NCBI RefSeq assembly: GCF_035271705.1
Contig: NZ_DATERI010000053.1
Location: forward strand, 24,134-88,133
Reading direction: 5' to 3'
Length of the DNA stretch: 64,000 nt
Source: Buttiauxella sp035271705
GTDB taxonomy: Bacteria > Pseudomonadota > Gammaproteobacteria > Enterobacterales > Enterobacteriaceae
This document shows, one piece after another, positions 35,107 to 44,953 of this stretch. The translations under genes and the position numbers were made by a program. Positions within the stretch are counted from its first letter, which is position 1; each line of letters starts with the position of its first letter. The notes beneath the pieces were generated by a model. That model was given only the letters and a program-made list of their open reading frames with translations. It was not told the DNA's origin and ran no database searches.

Positions 35107-36525
35107 TCAAGGCAACAACTCATAACGCGGGTCACCAACAGGGCTAACAATCAGCGGCTCCGCCAGCTTGAGCGTAATCCAGTTTGAGGTCACTTTCTGC
35201 CCTTTATCATCCTCAACGACCGCAGAAAGACGATACTCATTTGGCCCATTCTCACGCCATGCAGGCATAATCAGGCTCCAGCCATTGGTATCACGATTAT
35301 CGGCAGGAGGCGTCAAACTCAGCTCATGCGTGTCACCCTGCCAGATAATACTGCGAATACCGCGGCTGGCGCGGATTTGCAGTTTGAGTGCCACCGTTTC
35401 GGCGGGTTGCAATTCCCAGGGAGGTGTCGCCAAAAAGACCGACAATGTTTTACGTTGGCGATACTCCATCACGGGTAGCGAACCCCGTTCCACACTGTCA
35501 TATCGGCTGCCGCGCAGTGAACTACTGGTAGCCACTTCAGCCGCAGAAAGCTGTTTTCTCACCGGCACGCCAAACCGATAGTTCACCTTCAACCCAAGGT
35601 TATCCTGCGACACGCCACTCTCACCCTGCTTATGCTGGGCTGTGAGCGTGACGAGTGGGATCGGGGTGTAATTGAGCCCCATCGTTACCGCCACCGGGTT
35701 ACGATAACCGGTGCCGCTATCGAACAGGTCAACGCTGTTACCAAAATATTTCTCGAAGCTCAGGCTGGTATTGATATGTCGATAAAACGGCAACCAGGCT
35801 TGGGCGGTCAGGTCATAACCACGCGCAAGACGTTGCTCCAGCGTTTCACTGTCGCCTTCCTGCCAACCGTTGAGCGGCTGATAGAAATTTGCCGAAAGAC
35901 GTAAATATTCGCCCCACGCTTCGCCACCCAGGCCTGCCCGTTGCAAATGGGTAGAGAGTTGATTGTCATAAAAGGCGTTGTAACCCAGCAACCACGGCCC
36001 GGCAATCCAACGTTGCCCAGCGCCAAGATTGCCAATCGTGCCGTCATCCTGCTGGGTAAAACCGACCTGGCTCCAGGTCAAGTAACGGTTGTTATCTTCC
36101 CATGGACTCAACAGCGAGGCACTGCTGCCGCTCCAGTTGCCGTGTTCATCCACCCGCAAATTGATACTGGCGTTGCCCCACGGAGATAACAGTGATTCGG
36201 CTTTGTCGTTCACCTTGCCGGTTAACACATCACTCAGCCGAGCAAACGCGAACATCCGTGCTTGCTCACCGCTATCTAGCCCGTCATCCACCCAGCTTGC
36301 TTCACCGAATTTCTTCGCCATGGCGGCGATTTCACGCGCTGCAGCATCGCTTTCAGGTGCCAACCCCATATCGGGCAACCCCGTCGCGGTTTGGTCAAAA
36401 GGGTCTTCGGCTTGCTCAATGAAGGTCTGCCGGGTACTGGCGGCCCCTCCGGCGCTAAGGAGTGCATAGGACAGGGTAAAAAACGGAACAACTTTTCTAA
36501 ACATCTGGAAATTATAACATCTCAA
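35107..36525 (-). CDS. ychO: YchO, intimin/invasin-like beta-domain protein
   Basis: Outer-membrane protein of the inverse-autotransporter (intimin/invasin) beta-domain family, 472 residues (E. coli YchO 464). A signal peptide with hydrophobic VVPFFTLSYALLSAGGAA lies at the N-terminus; the barrel contains family stretches such as NRYLTWSQVGFTQQDDG, GLGGEAWGEYLRLSANFYQPLNGW and GLNYTPIPLVTLTAQHKQGE. A C-terminal domain of about 120 residues replaces the long Ig-repeat stalk of true invasins. AGGG lies five bases before the ATG at 36525; an ATG at 36504 is also possible. Function unknown; adhesion or biofilm is only suggested by the family. Confidence 0.88.
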   Translation of the reverse strand: MRCYNFQMFRKVVPFFTLSYALLSAGGAASTRQTFIEQAEDPFDQTATGLPDMGLAPESDAAAREIAAMAKKFGEASWVDDGLDSGEQARMFAFARLSDVLTGKVNDKAESLLSPWGNASINLRVDEHGNWSGSSASLLSPWEDNNRYLTWSQVGFTQQDDGTIGNLGAGQRWIAGPWLLGYNAFYDNQLSTHLQRAGLGGEAWGEYLRLSANFYQPLNGWQEGDSETLEQRLARGYDLTAQAWLPFYRHINTSLSFEKYFGNSVDLFDSGTGYRNPVAVTMGLNYTPIPLVTLTAQHKQGESGVSQDNLGLKVNYRFGVPVRKQLSAAEVATSSSLRGSRYDSVERGSLPVMEYRQRKTLSVFLATPPWELQPAETVALKLQIRASRGIRSIIWQGDTHELSLTPPADNRDTNGWSLIMPAWRENGPNEYRLSAVVEDDKGQKVTSNWITLKLAEPLIVSPVGDPRYELLP

Positions 36526-36578
36526 CCCTGCAGATCATTCTCAAACAGATAAACACAGATTAGTCGTATTTTCTTGCG

Positions 36579-39185
36579 TCACTCATTGGCCGTTTTAGTC
36601 AGTAACGTTTTAAGCTCAGGAATACAGGAACCGCAGTTGGTGCCACAGCATAGTTGTTCACCCAACTTGGTCACCGAACGGCAGCCAGAGGCAATGGCCA
36701 GCATAATCGTTTTCTCACCCACGCCAAAACAGCTGCACACCGTGCGACCCGCATCAATGGTGTTACCCGCCGCTTTCCCGCCGAGTAACAGATGACGTTG
36801 CTGGGCTGTTTTCGGCGTGGATTCAAACCCGGCAACGACCGCCGCGGCGTTAATGACAGGCCACGTTTTCGCGGCATAAAAAGCCAGTTGCAGTTCGTTT
36901 CCCTGCCAGGCGAGCAGATAATAAAGTTCACCGTCGCCATGGGCATACTGTAATTGCCAACCTCGGGCAGCCGTTAAGGTCTCAATCCACGCTTCAGGTG
37001 AACTGTCTGCCGCACACAAGAAATGCTGCACGCCGGAAGATGCCTGGCGCCACCACTGAATGTCGTCGGCAAAGGCAATCTCCTCACGGGCAAATATTTC
37101 CCCCTGCCACGTAGGTTGCCAGCGCTGGATACGCACCGCCGTTTGTTTGCTTTCCGGCTGCCCTGAATGGGGGCAACACACGCTCGCCACCAGGTTATTA
37201 ATCTGCCCTTTGCGGGCGAACTGCTGGCTCCAGTGCATAGGCGCAAACACATTTCCGGGTAACTGGCTTTCACTCACCTGCACACGAGCCACCATCCCGC
37301 CTAAGCGCGAGGCAATTCTCGCAAGCCCCCCCTCTTTCACGCCATAACGTTGCGCATCACGTGGGTGAATGTCCAACAGCGGCATATTGATATGCTGCAA
37401 TAAACGCGGCACTCCCCCCGTGCGCGTCATGGTATGCCACTGGTCGCGGATACGCCCACTGTTGAGGATCAGAGGATAATTTGCATCAGCAACGGCTTGC
37501 GGTAATTCGGGTTCGACGGGTACCAGTTGGAACTTGCCATCAGGCCGCCAGCTTTTTAAAGGTTGATGGGCAACCGTCGAAACCGGCCAACGCACGGGTT
37601 CAAGAGCGTCGTACTGTTCACGGCTCAAGTTTGCCAGCCCGCTAATATCAAAGGCACGCGAGCCGTTATTTTCATAACCTGAAAGTGCGGCATGTTCACT
37701 GAAAATTTCGTGTGGATGCTGCCAGTTAAAAGCCTGTCGATAACCCAAACGTTGGGCGATTTGCGCGAGTATCCACCAGTCCGCGCGTGCCTCTCCCGCT
37801 GCGGGCAAAAACGCCCGCTGGCGCGAGATTCGGCGTTCAGAGTTGGTCACGGTGCCGTTTTTTTCACCCCATGGCAGTGCCGGGAATCTGACTGTCGCGT
37901 AACGCGATGTATCGGTCTTGCGCACCACATCAGAAACAATCACCAGTGGGCAATTCGCCAGTGCCTGTTCGACACGCAACGTATCTGGCAGCGAAACCAC
38001 TGGATTAGTGCCCATTATCCACACTGCTTTGACTTCACCACGCCCGATGGCCTCAAACAGCTCAACCGCCATTAACCCCGGTGTTTCAGCAATGCGCTCG
38101 CTACCCCAGAACCGGCCAAGTTTGGCAATATCTGCCGCTTCAAAATTCATATGGCAGGCAAGCTGATTGGCGAGCCCACCCACTTCGCGACCGCCCATTG
38201 CATTTGGCTGTCCGGTCAGCGAAAACGGGCCGCAGCCTGGCCGCCCAAGTTTGCCGCTCGCCAGATGGACGTTAATAATCGCATTGCATTTGTCGCTGCC
38301 GCTTGAGGACTGGTTGATGCCCATGGTGTAAAGCGTCATGGCGCGCTCAGACTGGCTGAACCATTGCCAGAGCATCAGAACATCGTCCTGACTTAGCTGG
38401 CAAAAATCTGCACATTTTGCGAGCCCCCAGTCCGCAGCAATGTCCAGCGCCGCAGTTTGCCCAGCAAACTGCTCAGCGAGTAACGGCTGCTGTTGATGCA
38501 GATAATTAAGCAGGCCGACAAATAATGCCGCGTCGCTGCCAGGGCGCAGTGCCAGGTGCAAATCTGCGATGTCGCAGGTCGCAGTGCGACGCGGGTCGAT
38601 GACGACAATTTTCATGTCCGGGCGCTGTTGTTTGGCTTGTACCAGGCGCTGATAAAGCACCGGATGCGCCCAGGCTGCATTGGAGCCGGCCAACACAACC
38701 AGATCAGTTTGCTCCAGATCCTCATAGCTGCACGGGACGTAATCTGCACCAAACGCACGTTTGTAACCCACCACCGCCGACGACATGCACAACCGTGAAT
38801 TGGTGTCGATGTTGGCAGCACCGATGAATCCTTTCATCAGTTTATTCGCCACGTAATAGTCTTCGGTCAGCAACTGGCCGGATGCGTAGAACGCCACCGC
38901 TTTAGGACCAAACTCCTCAATAATGGCATTCAGCCGCTGCGCGGTTTCATCCAGTGCCGCATTCCACTCGACGCGCTCGCCGTTAATTTCGGGATACAGC
39001 AAGCGCCCTTCCAGACCCAGTGTTTCACCCAGCGCAGCCCCCTTGACGCATAACCGCCCAAAGTTTGCTGGATGCTGTTTATCACCGCTTATCGCGAAGG
39101 TTCCCTCTTCCGTTTGCTGAGCTTCCACGCCACATCCCACCCCGCAATAGGGGCAGGTAGAACGCATGATGCCCCCGCTGTTCAT
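36579..39185 (-). CDS. nasA: Assimilatory nitrate reductase NasA
   Basis: Cytoplasmic molybdenum enzyme reducing nitrate to nitrite for nitrogen assimilation. It has 868 residues from the ATG at 39185, which overlaps the upstream stop as ATGA and has GGAGG seven bases before it. The N-terminal [4Fe-4S] motif is CPYCGVGCGV with a later cysteine in GRLCVKG; bis-MGD binding segments are MGINQSSSGSDKCNAIINVHLASGKLGRPG and DQWHTMTRTG. The C-terminal extension holds a BFD-type [2Fe-2S] site, CSCFGVGEKT...CCGTNCGSC, as in Klebsiella NasA. It takes electrons from the NasC part of the upstream fusion. Confidence 0.95.
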   Translation of the reverse strand: MNSGGIMRSTCPYCGVGCGVEAQQTEEGTFAISGDKQHPANFGRLCVKGAALGETLGLEGRLLYPEINGERVEWNAALDETAQRLNAIIEEFGPKAVAFYASGQLLTEDYYVANKLMKGFIGAANIDTNSRLCMSSAVVGYKRAFGADYVPCSYEDLEQTDLVVLAGSNAAWAHPVLYQRLVQAKQQRPDMKIVVIDPRRTATCDIADLHLALRPGSDAALFVGLLNYLHQQQPLLAEQFAGQTAALDIAADWGLAKCADFCQLSQDDVLMLWQWFSQSERAMTLYTMGINQSSSGSDKCNAIINVHLASGKLGRPGCGPFSLTGQPNAMGGREVGGLANQLACHMNFEAADIAKLGRFWGSERIAETPGLMAVELFEAIGRGEVKAVWIMGTNPVVSLPDTLRVEQALANCPLVIVSDVVRKTDTSRYATVRFPALPWGEKNGTVTNSERRISRQRAFLPAAGEARADWWILAQIAQRLGYRQAFNWQHPHEIFSEHAALSGYENNGSRAFDISGLANLSREQYDALEPVRWPVSTVAHQPLKSWRPDGKFQLVPVEPELPQAVADANYPLILNSGRIRDQWHTMTRTGGVPRLLQHINMPLLDIHPRDAQRYGVKEGGLARIASRLGGMVARVQVSESQLPGNVFAPMHWSQQFARKGQINNLVASVCCPHSGQPESKQTAVRIQRWQPTWQGEIFAREEIAFADDIQWWRQASSGVQHFLCAADSSPEAWIETLTAARGWQLQYAHGDGELYYLLAWQGNELQLAFYAAKTWPVINAAAVVAGFESTPKTAQQRHLLLGGKAAGNTIDAGRTVCSCFGVGEKTIMLAIASGCRSVTKLGEQLCCGTNCGSCIPELKTLLTKTANE

Positions 39186-42100
39186 GATGCCTCCGCACGC
39201 ATAATCAGCGCCTGACTCCCCACCCACACGGTGCCCTGTTCGACTTTTACCGGCCAGGCACGAACCGCCTGTTCACCGTCCGGCGTGCGGCCATCACGCA
39301 AGCGAATGCGGTGTTTATAAAGCGGGGAAATCACAATCGGTTCACCGGCGGCATCACCGACAATCCCGCGTGACAGCACGTTGGCATCGCTACCCGGTTC
39401 GAGATTATCGAGGGCGTAAATCGCATCACCGATTCGGAACAGCGCGATTTGATGCTCACCTAAACGCGCACCGATTCCGGCTTGTGCCGGGATCGCGCTG
39501 ATATCACACACCGCCTGCCAGGGTTTTGTTGGGAGCTTCGCTTGCAGATGGGCCACTTCGCTCACCGGCTGTAATTGCTGGCGCAGGTTCTGGCGCTGCA
39601 CCGCTTCGTCCGGTTTATCGCTATTAACATAAGAGCGGAACAGCGCCAGTCGGTCAGGGCTGTTGAGCGTGGTTTGCCACTCACACTGGAAGCTATCCAC
39701 CACGCTGCACATCTCTTTTTCCAGCTCATCAGCAAGGCCTAAGCTGTCGTGCAAAATCACCTCACGCAGATAGTCAATGCCGCCTTCAAGGTTATCCATC
39801 CAGGTGCTGGTGCGCTGCAAACGGTCGGCAGTGCGGATGTAAAACATCAGCAAACAGTCGATAGTGCGAATCAATGTTTCACGGTCAAGATCGCTGGCGA
39901 ACAGATCCGCGTGGCGGGGTTTCATGCCGCCATTACCGCAGACATAGAGATTCCAGCCTTTGTCAGTGGCGATAACGCCAATGTCTTTGCTTTGTGCTTC
40001 GGCGCATTCGCGGGTGCAGCCGGAAACCGCCATTTTGATTTTGTGCGGTGATCGCAGCCCTTTGTAGCGGTTTTCCAGTTCAATGGCCAGGCCAGTGGAG
40101 TCCTGCACGCCGTAGCGGCACCAGGTAGAACCGACGCAAGATTTCACCGTACGCAACGACTTGCCATAGGCGTGGCCGGTTTCAAATCCCGCCGCGACCA
40201 ACTCCTCCCAAATCGCGGGCAACTCCTCAAGACGTGCACCAAATAAGTCAATGCGCTGGCCACCGGTAATTTTGCTGTATAGCTGATAGCGTTTTGCCAC
40301 CTGGCCGATAGCAATCAACCCGTCAGGGGTTATTTCCCCCGCTGGCACGCGCGGTACGATGGAATACGTGCCGTCTTTTTGGATGTTGGCAAAATAGCGG
40401 TCGTTCGTGTCCTGCAACGGCAAGTGTGCCGGTTTGAGCAAATATTCGTTCCAGCATGATGCCAGCACTGAAGCTGCCAGCGGTTTACAGATTTCGCAGC
40501 CCTGACCGTGGCCGTAGCGGCTAATCAACTGTTCAAAGCTACGGATGTGGTTGACGCGCACCAGGTGGTAAATTTCCTGGCGTGAGAACGGGAAGTGTTC
40601 GCAGATGTCCTTTTTCACCTCCACACCCTGTTCTTGTAACTGGTATTCCATCACCTGTTTCACCAGCGCCGAACAACCGCCGCAGCCGGTTGCCGCTTTA
40701 GTGCAGGCTTTAATCGCCCCCATGTCACCGGCACCGTGACTGACTGCCGCACAAATGTCTGCTTTGCTGACGTTATGGCAAGAGCAAATCTGTGCAGTTT
40801 CGGGGAGTGCGGCAACACCCAAGCCTTTCGGCGCACCGCCCGCGGAGACAGGTAAAATCAAGCTTTCGGGTTGGGCGGGCAAAGACATAGCATTGAGCAT
40901 CATTTGTAGCAGTTGAGTGTATTCACTGCTATCACCCACCAGCACGCCGCCGAGCAGCGTTTTGTTGTCGGCCGAAACAACGATCTTTTTGTAGATTTGC
41001 TGTGGACCGTTGGTCCACTGGTAACTCTGGCTGCCAGGCGTGCGCCCGTGAGCATCACCAAACGAAGCCACTTCAACACCAAGCAATTTCAGTTTAGTGC
41101 TCATATCTGCGCCACGGAATGCGGACTCAACCCCTGCAATAGTGGCTGCCGTGACGCGGGCCATTTGATAACCAGGGGCCACCAGACCAAAGATTTTCCC
41201 TTCCCACAATGCGCATTCACCAATGGCATAAATGGCGTCGTCACTGGTCTGGCAGTGGTCATTAATGGTAATGCCGCCGCGCTCGCCAAGCACCAGGTCG
41301 CAAGTTTTTGCCAGCGCATCCTGTGGGCGGATACCTGCTGAAAAGACGATTAAATCAGTGTTCAGTATTTCGCCATCGGCAAAATTAAGTTGCAAGCCAC
41401 CTTCAGCCTCGGTAATCGCCGTAGTGGATTTGCTGGTATGCACTTGCACGCCGATATCGCTGATTTTTTCACGCAGCATGGAAGCACCCGCGTTATCGAG
41501 CTGTACCGCCATTAAGTTCGGTGCAAACTCCACCACGTGCGTTTCCAGACCAAGCTGTTTGAGTGCGTTTGCCGCTTCCAGACCCAATAAGCCCCCACCA
41601 ATCACCACGCCGCGAGAGGCGTTGCGCGCGTGCTGTGCAATAGCATCCAGATCGTCAAGTGTGCGGTAGACAAAACATCCGGGAAGCGTGTTTCCCGGCA
41701 CCGGTGGCACAAAGGGAAACGACCCTGTGGCCAGTACCAGTTTGTCCCAATAGATTTCGTGTCCTTCGCTGTCTCGCACCAGGCGTTGTTGGCGGTCGAT
41801 GTCGACGATTTTGCTGTTACAACGTAACTCAATGCCGTTTTCATTAAAGAAATCCCCCTGCACCATCGACAGCGACTCAGCACTGCGACCCGCAAAGTAT
41901 TCCGAAAGATGGACGCGATCGTAAGCCGGATGCTGTTCCTCTCCGAATACCACAATGTGGTAGCGCTGATGCAGTTGCTGCGCTACACACTGTTCCAGAA
42001 AGTGATGGCCGACCATGCCGTGACCAATTACTACCAGCGTTTGTTTTGTCATGTCGTCATTTCCGGCAGCCAGCGGCTGCTCATCAGAGTGGTATTCATC

Positions 42101-43252
42101 AAAAAGCACGGCAGGTGTAATGCTTGCCGCGCGCAGAAAAGTGTCTGTGAGTGAGTTGGCCTGCGTGATATCACCCAGCAATAGCGCCCCCACCAGTTTG
42201 CTGTCGCGCAAATGCAGGCAGCGATAATGTTGGGTTAGGGGGTCGAATGCGGTGAGTACCTGCGTATCTGGCTGAACGCTGATGTCACCTGCCGAAAACA
42301 AGGGAATGCCGCTAACTTTCAGGCGCGTGCCGCGATCCTGATAACGGAAGTCATCCACGACTTCCCCGCACAGACGAGCGGCTAAAACATCAGCCTGTTG
42401 CAGGCAAGGTGCGACTAATCCCCAGGTCTGCCCGTCAATTTCGCAGCATTCACCTAATGCACTTACGTGCGGCATGCGGCTGCGCAATTGGGCGTCGACG
42501 GTAATACCGCGCAGGCAGGAAATGCCCGCTCGTTGCGCCAGAGAAATATTAGGTTTTACCCCGGTCGCGATAATCACCCGTCCGGCGGGCAACACGTCGC
42601 CATGGGTCAACACCACGCTATCTGCGTTGATACGCTCGATGCCGCAATTCAGTTGGCAGGCGATGCCACGTTGTGTGAGATGTTGCTCAAGCAGTATTCC
42701 TGCGGTCTGATTAAGTTGAATATCCATCAGCCACGGCTGGCGGTGAACCAGCGTGACGGGAATATCACGCGCACACAGTGCCGCGGCGGCCTCAACGCCC
42801 AGCAATCCGCCACCGAGTACCACGGCATTGCCTTCATCTTGCAAAATCGCATCGACGTCTGCCAGGGTGCGAAAACCGTGGACGTGAGGCAGCAGATGCC
42901 CGTCAATCGGCGGGATGAAAGGCTGCGAACCGGTGGCGAAAACCAGCTCGTCGTATTGAAGCGTGCGCATTGCTGAGCGCACCGTCTGATGTTCGGTGTC
43001 CACGTCCAGCACCGCTTCGCCCGTGAGCAACTCAATACCGTGGGCAACATACCAGGCGGCATCGTGCAGTTGCGTGGCGATAGCCGGTTTCTCACCCGCC
43101 AGCACTGGCGATAGCAAAATGCGGTTGTAGCTGAGCGCGGGTTCTTCACCCAATACCGTGATGGCAAAACGCCCTGCGTCTCGCGCCACAATTTGCTCGA
43201 CCAGGCGTATGGCGGCCATGCCATTACCGATAACAATCAGACGTTGCTTCAT
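39182..43252 (-). CDS. NasC-NasB fusion: flavin reductase plus assimilatory nitrite reductase
   Basis: One uninterrupted frame of 1356 residues joins parts that are separate in Klebsiella oxytoca. Residues 1-400 form a FAD/NAD(P) reductase like NasC (LIVIGNGMAAIRLVEQ, ELVFATGSQPF), the electron donor to NasA. From Met401 a second, complete nitrite reductase begins (TLVVIGHGMVGHHFLE): another FAD/NAD module, a BFD [2Fe-2S] site CSCHNVSKADIC...GCGGC, and a siroheme/[4Fe-4S] site CVGSTWCRYG with SGCTRECAEA. The last 110 residues are a NirD-like Rieske fold that, like E. coli NirD, lacks Cys/His ligands. Around Met401 the DNA ATGACGACATGAC holds an ATGA in another frame, the kind of overlap expected between separate nasC and nasB. 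Confidence 0.85.
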   Translation of the reverse strand: MKQRLIVIGNGMAAIRLVEQIVARDAGRFAITVLGEEPALSYNRILLSPVLAGEKPAIATQLHDAAWYVAHGIELLTGEAVLDVDTEHQTVRSAMRTLQYDELVFATGSQPFIPPIDGHLLPHVHGFRTLADVDAILQDEGNAVVLGGGLLGVEAAAALCARDIPVTLVHRQPWLMDIQLNQTAGILLEQHLTQRGIACQLNCGIERINADSVVLTHGDVLPAGRVIIATGVKPNISLAQRAGISCLRGITVDAQLRSRMPHVSALGECCEIDGQTWGLVAPCLQQADVLAARLCGEVVDDFRYQDRGTRLKVSGIPLFSAGDISVQPDTQVLTAFDPLTQHYRCLHLRDSKLVGALLLGDITQANSLTDTFLRAASITPAVLFDEYHSDEQPLAAGNDDMTKQTLVVIGHGMVGHHFLEQCVAQQLHQRYHIVVFGEEQHPAYDRVHLSEYFAGRSAESLSMVQGDFFNENGIELRCNSKIVDIDRQQRLVRDSEGHEIYWDKLVLATGSFPFVPPVPGNTLPGCFVYRTLDDLDAIAQHARNASRGVVIGGGLLGLEAANALKQLGLETHVVEFAPNLMAVQLDNAGASMLREKISDIGVQVHTSKSTTAITEAEGGLQLNFADGEILNTDLIVFSAGIRPQDALAKTCDLVLGERGGITINDHCQTSDDAIYAIGECALWEGKIFGLVAPGYQMARVTAATIAGVESAFRGADMSTKLKLLGVEVASFGDAHGRTPGSQSYQWTNGPQQIYKKIVVSADNKTLLGGVLVGDSSEYTQLLQMMLNAMSLPAQPESLILPVSAGGAPKGLGVAALPETAQICSCHNVSKADICAAVSHGAGDMGAIKACTKAATGCGGCSALVKQVMEYQLQEQGVEVKKDICEHFPFSRQEIYHLVRVNHIRSFEQLISRYGHGQGCEICKPLAASVLASCWNEYLLKPAHLPLQDTNDRYFANIQKDGTYSIVPRVPAGEITPDGLIAIGQVAKRYQLYSKITGGQRIDLFGARLEELPAIWEELVAAGFETGHAYGKSLRTVKSCVGSTWCRYGVQDSTGLAIELENRYKGLRSPHKIKMAVSGCTRECAEAQSKDIGVIATDKGWNLYVCGNGGMKPRHADLFASDLDRETLIRTIDCLLMFYIRTADRLQRTSTWMDNLEGGIDYLREVILHDSLGLADELEKEMCSVVDSFQCEWQTTLNSPDRLALFRSYVNSDKPDEAVQRQNLRQQLQPVSEVAHLQAKLPTKPWQAVCDISAIPAQAGIGARLGEHQIALFRIGDAIYALDNLEPGSDANVLSRGIVGDAAGEPIVISPLYKHRIRLRDGRTPDGEQAVRAWPVKVEQGTVWVGSQALIMRAEAS

Positions 43253-43262
43253 GAGTTATCCC

Positions 43263-44051
43263 TCAGGCTGCTTTCGGCTGCTTTTCGTAGAGGAAACGCA
43301 GCACTTGCTGACGCAAATGGTGATAGCGGCTGTCTTCCGCCAGCTCCACGCGGTTACGCGGGCGCGGTAAATCCACTTGCAGCGTTTCACCTACCGTTGC
43401 CGCCGGGCCGTTAGTCATCATCAACACGCGATCCGAAAGCAGCACCGCTTCATCCACGTCATGGGTAATCAACACGATGGTGGTATGCAGTTCCTGTTGG
43501 ATATGCATCACCGCATCCTGCAAATGGGCGCGGGTTAACGCATCGAGTGCGCCGAAAGGCTCGTCCATCAGCAACACTTTGGGTTTCATCGCCAGCGCAC
43601 GAGCAATCCCCACTCGCTGCTTCATGCCACCGGAAATCTCGCCCGGGCGTTTATCAATGGCGTGACCCATTTGCACGCGTTCGAGATTGTGAATAATCCA
43701 TTCGCGTCGCTCGGCACGGTTCATGGTGCGGCGAAACACCTGGTCTACCGCCAGTGCGACGTTTTCAAAGCAGGTCATCCACGGCAGCAGTGAATGGTTC
43801 TGAAACACCACCGCACGTTCAGGGCCAGGGCCGGCGATTTCACGGTTGTCGCAAAGCAGCCCCCCTTCGGATGGCAACGTTATCCCCGCAATCAGGTTGA
43901 GCAGTGTTGATTTGCCGCACCCTGAATGGCCAATCAGGCTGATGGTTTCCCCTTCGGCGATATCAAAACTGACATTGCTGAGTGCGAGGAACTCTCCGCT
44001 GGCAGTGGAAAAACGTTGGCTGACATTCTGAACCTGGATAATTTTCTTCAT
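43263..44051 (-). CDS. nasD: Nitrate ABC transporter ATP-binding protein NasD
   Basis: ATPase of the assimilatory nitrate importer, 262 residues, NrtD/SsuB-type. Motifs: Walker A GHSGCGKST near residue 41, signature EISGGMKQRVGIARAL, Walker B VLLMDEPFGALDALTR and H-loop LITHDVDEAVLLSDRV. The Q-loop lies in VFQNHSLLPWMTC. It is placed ten bases after nasE and ten before the nasCB fusion, within one operon. Confidence 0.95.
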   Translation of the reverse strand: MKKIIQVQNVSQRFSTASGEFLALSNVSFDIAEGETISLIGHSGCGKSTLLNLIAGITLPSEGGLLCDNREIAGPGPERAVVFQNHSLLPWMTCFENVALAVDQVFRRTMNRAERREWIIHNLERVQMGHAIDKRPGEISGGMKQRVGIARALAMKPKVLLMDEPFGALDALTRAHLQDAVMHIQQELHTTIVLITHDVDEAVLLSDRVLMMTNGPAATVGETLQVDLPRPRNRVELAEDSRYHHLRQQVLRFLYEKQPKAA

Positions 44052-44061
44052 GTTTTTCCCC

Positions 44062-44943
44062 TTATTTTTCCCAGCTGAAGCGACGCGCCAGCAGCATTAA
44101 GCCTTGTTCGAGCAGCAACCCGACGACTCCGATAATCACAATCGCGATAAGGATGTTTTCGACGTTGAGGTTGTTCCACTCGTTCCAGATCCAAAAACCG
44201 ATTCCCAGCCCGCCGGTCAGCATTTCTGCTGCAACAATCACCAGCCAGGCAATGCCGATAGACAAGCGCACCCCGGTTAATACCGCAGGCAACACCGCCG
44301 GGAATAAAATTTTGCGCATCACTGTCCATTCGGAAAGCTTCAGCACGCGTGCCACGTTGAGGTAGTCGTCCGGAATGCGCTTCACCCCTTCGGCGGTGTT
44401 AATCACCATTGGCCAGATTGAACAGATGAAAATGGTCCAACTGGAAGCCGGTTCAGCCTTCTGGAAAAGCAACAGACCAATAGGCAACCAGGCCAGAGGG
44501 CTCACCGGGCGCAGCAGCGCGACAATCGGGTTAAACATGCGTGCGAGGAAGGTAAAGCGGCCAATCAGGAACCCTGCTGGAATGCCGACGATGGCGGCCA
44601 GACCGAACCCGATAGCAACCCGCTGGAGTGAGGCCAGAATGTTCCAGCCAATCCCCTGGTCGTTTGGCCCGGCGTTATAAAACGGGTCGGAGAACAACGT
44701 GATCGCCGAATCCAGCGTGCTAAGTGGCGTCGGGAAACCTTTGCTGTTAAGTGCGGCGATTTGCCATGCCACTACCAGCAAGCCCATACCGAGAACAGCA
44801 GGGATCAGGCGTTGGAAAAGGCTCAAACTAAACTGACGCCATTGTGGTTTACGGCGTCGAACAGTGACCGGTGGCAGTGTGATAACCTCACCCACGGTGG
44901 CGCTAAGTACTGGCGCTGGCGGTTTCTGTGCAGGCTTGTTCAT
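44062..44943 (-). CDS. nasE: Nitrate ABC transporter permease NasE
   Basis: Inner-membrane channel of the nitrate importer, 293 residues. A proline-rich cytoplasmic N-terminus of about 45 residues precedes a first span (LIPAVLGMGLLVVAWQIAAL); a six-span binding-protein-dependent permease domain follows with the EAA loop around DYLNVARVLKLSEWTVMRKILFPAVLPAVLTG. I start at the ATG at 44943 with AAGGGG nine bases upstream; a start 75 bases earlier would overlap nasF and lacks a ribosome site. Ten bases after nasF. Confidence 0.94.
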   Translation of the reverse strand: MNKPAQKPPAPVLSATVGEVITLPPVTVRRRKPQWRQFSLSLFQRLIPAVLGMGLLVVAWQIAALNSKGFPTPLSTLDSAITLFSDPFYNAGPNDQGIGWNILASLQRVAIGFGLAAIVGIPAGFLIGRFTFLARMFNPIVALLRPVSPLAWLPIGLLLFQKAEPASSWTIFICSIWPMVINTAEGVKRIPDDYLNVARVLKLSEWTVMRKILFPAVLPAVLTGVRLSIGIAWLVIVAAEMLTGGLGIGFWIWNEWNNLNVENILIAIVIIGVVGLLLEQGLMLLARRFSWEK

Positions 44944-44953
44944 ATCAATCCCC

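Noticed and set aside
39182..39520. Degenerate Rieske centre at the end of the NasCB fusion
   Set aside because: NirD-type domains normally lack the Cys/His cluster ligands, so their absence is expected.
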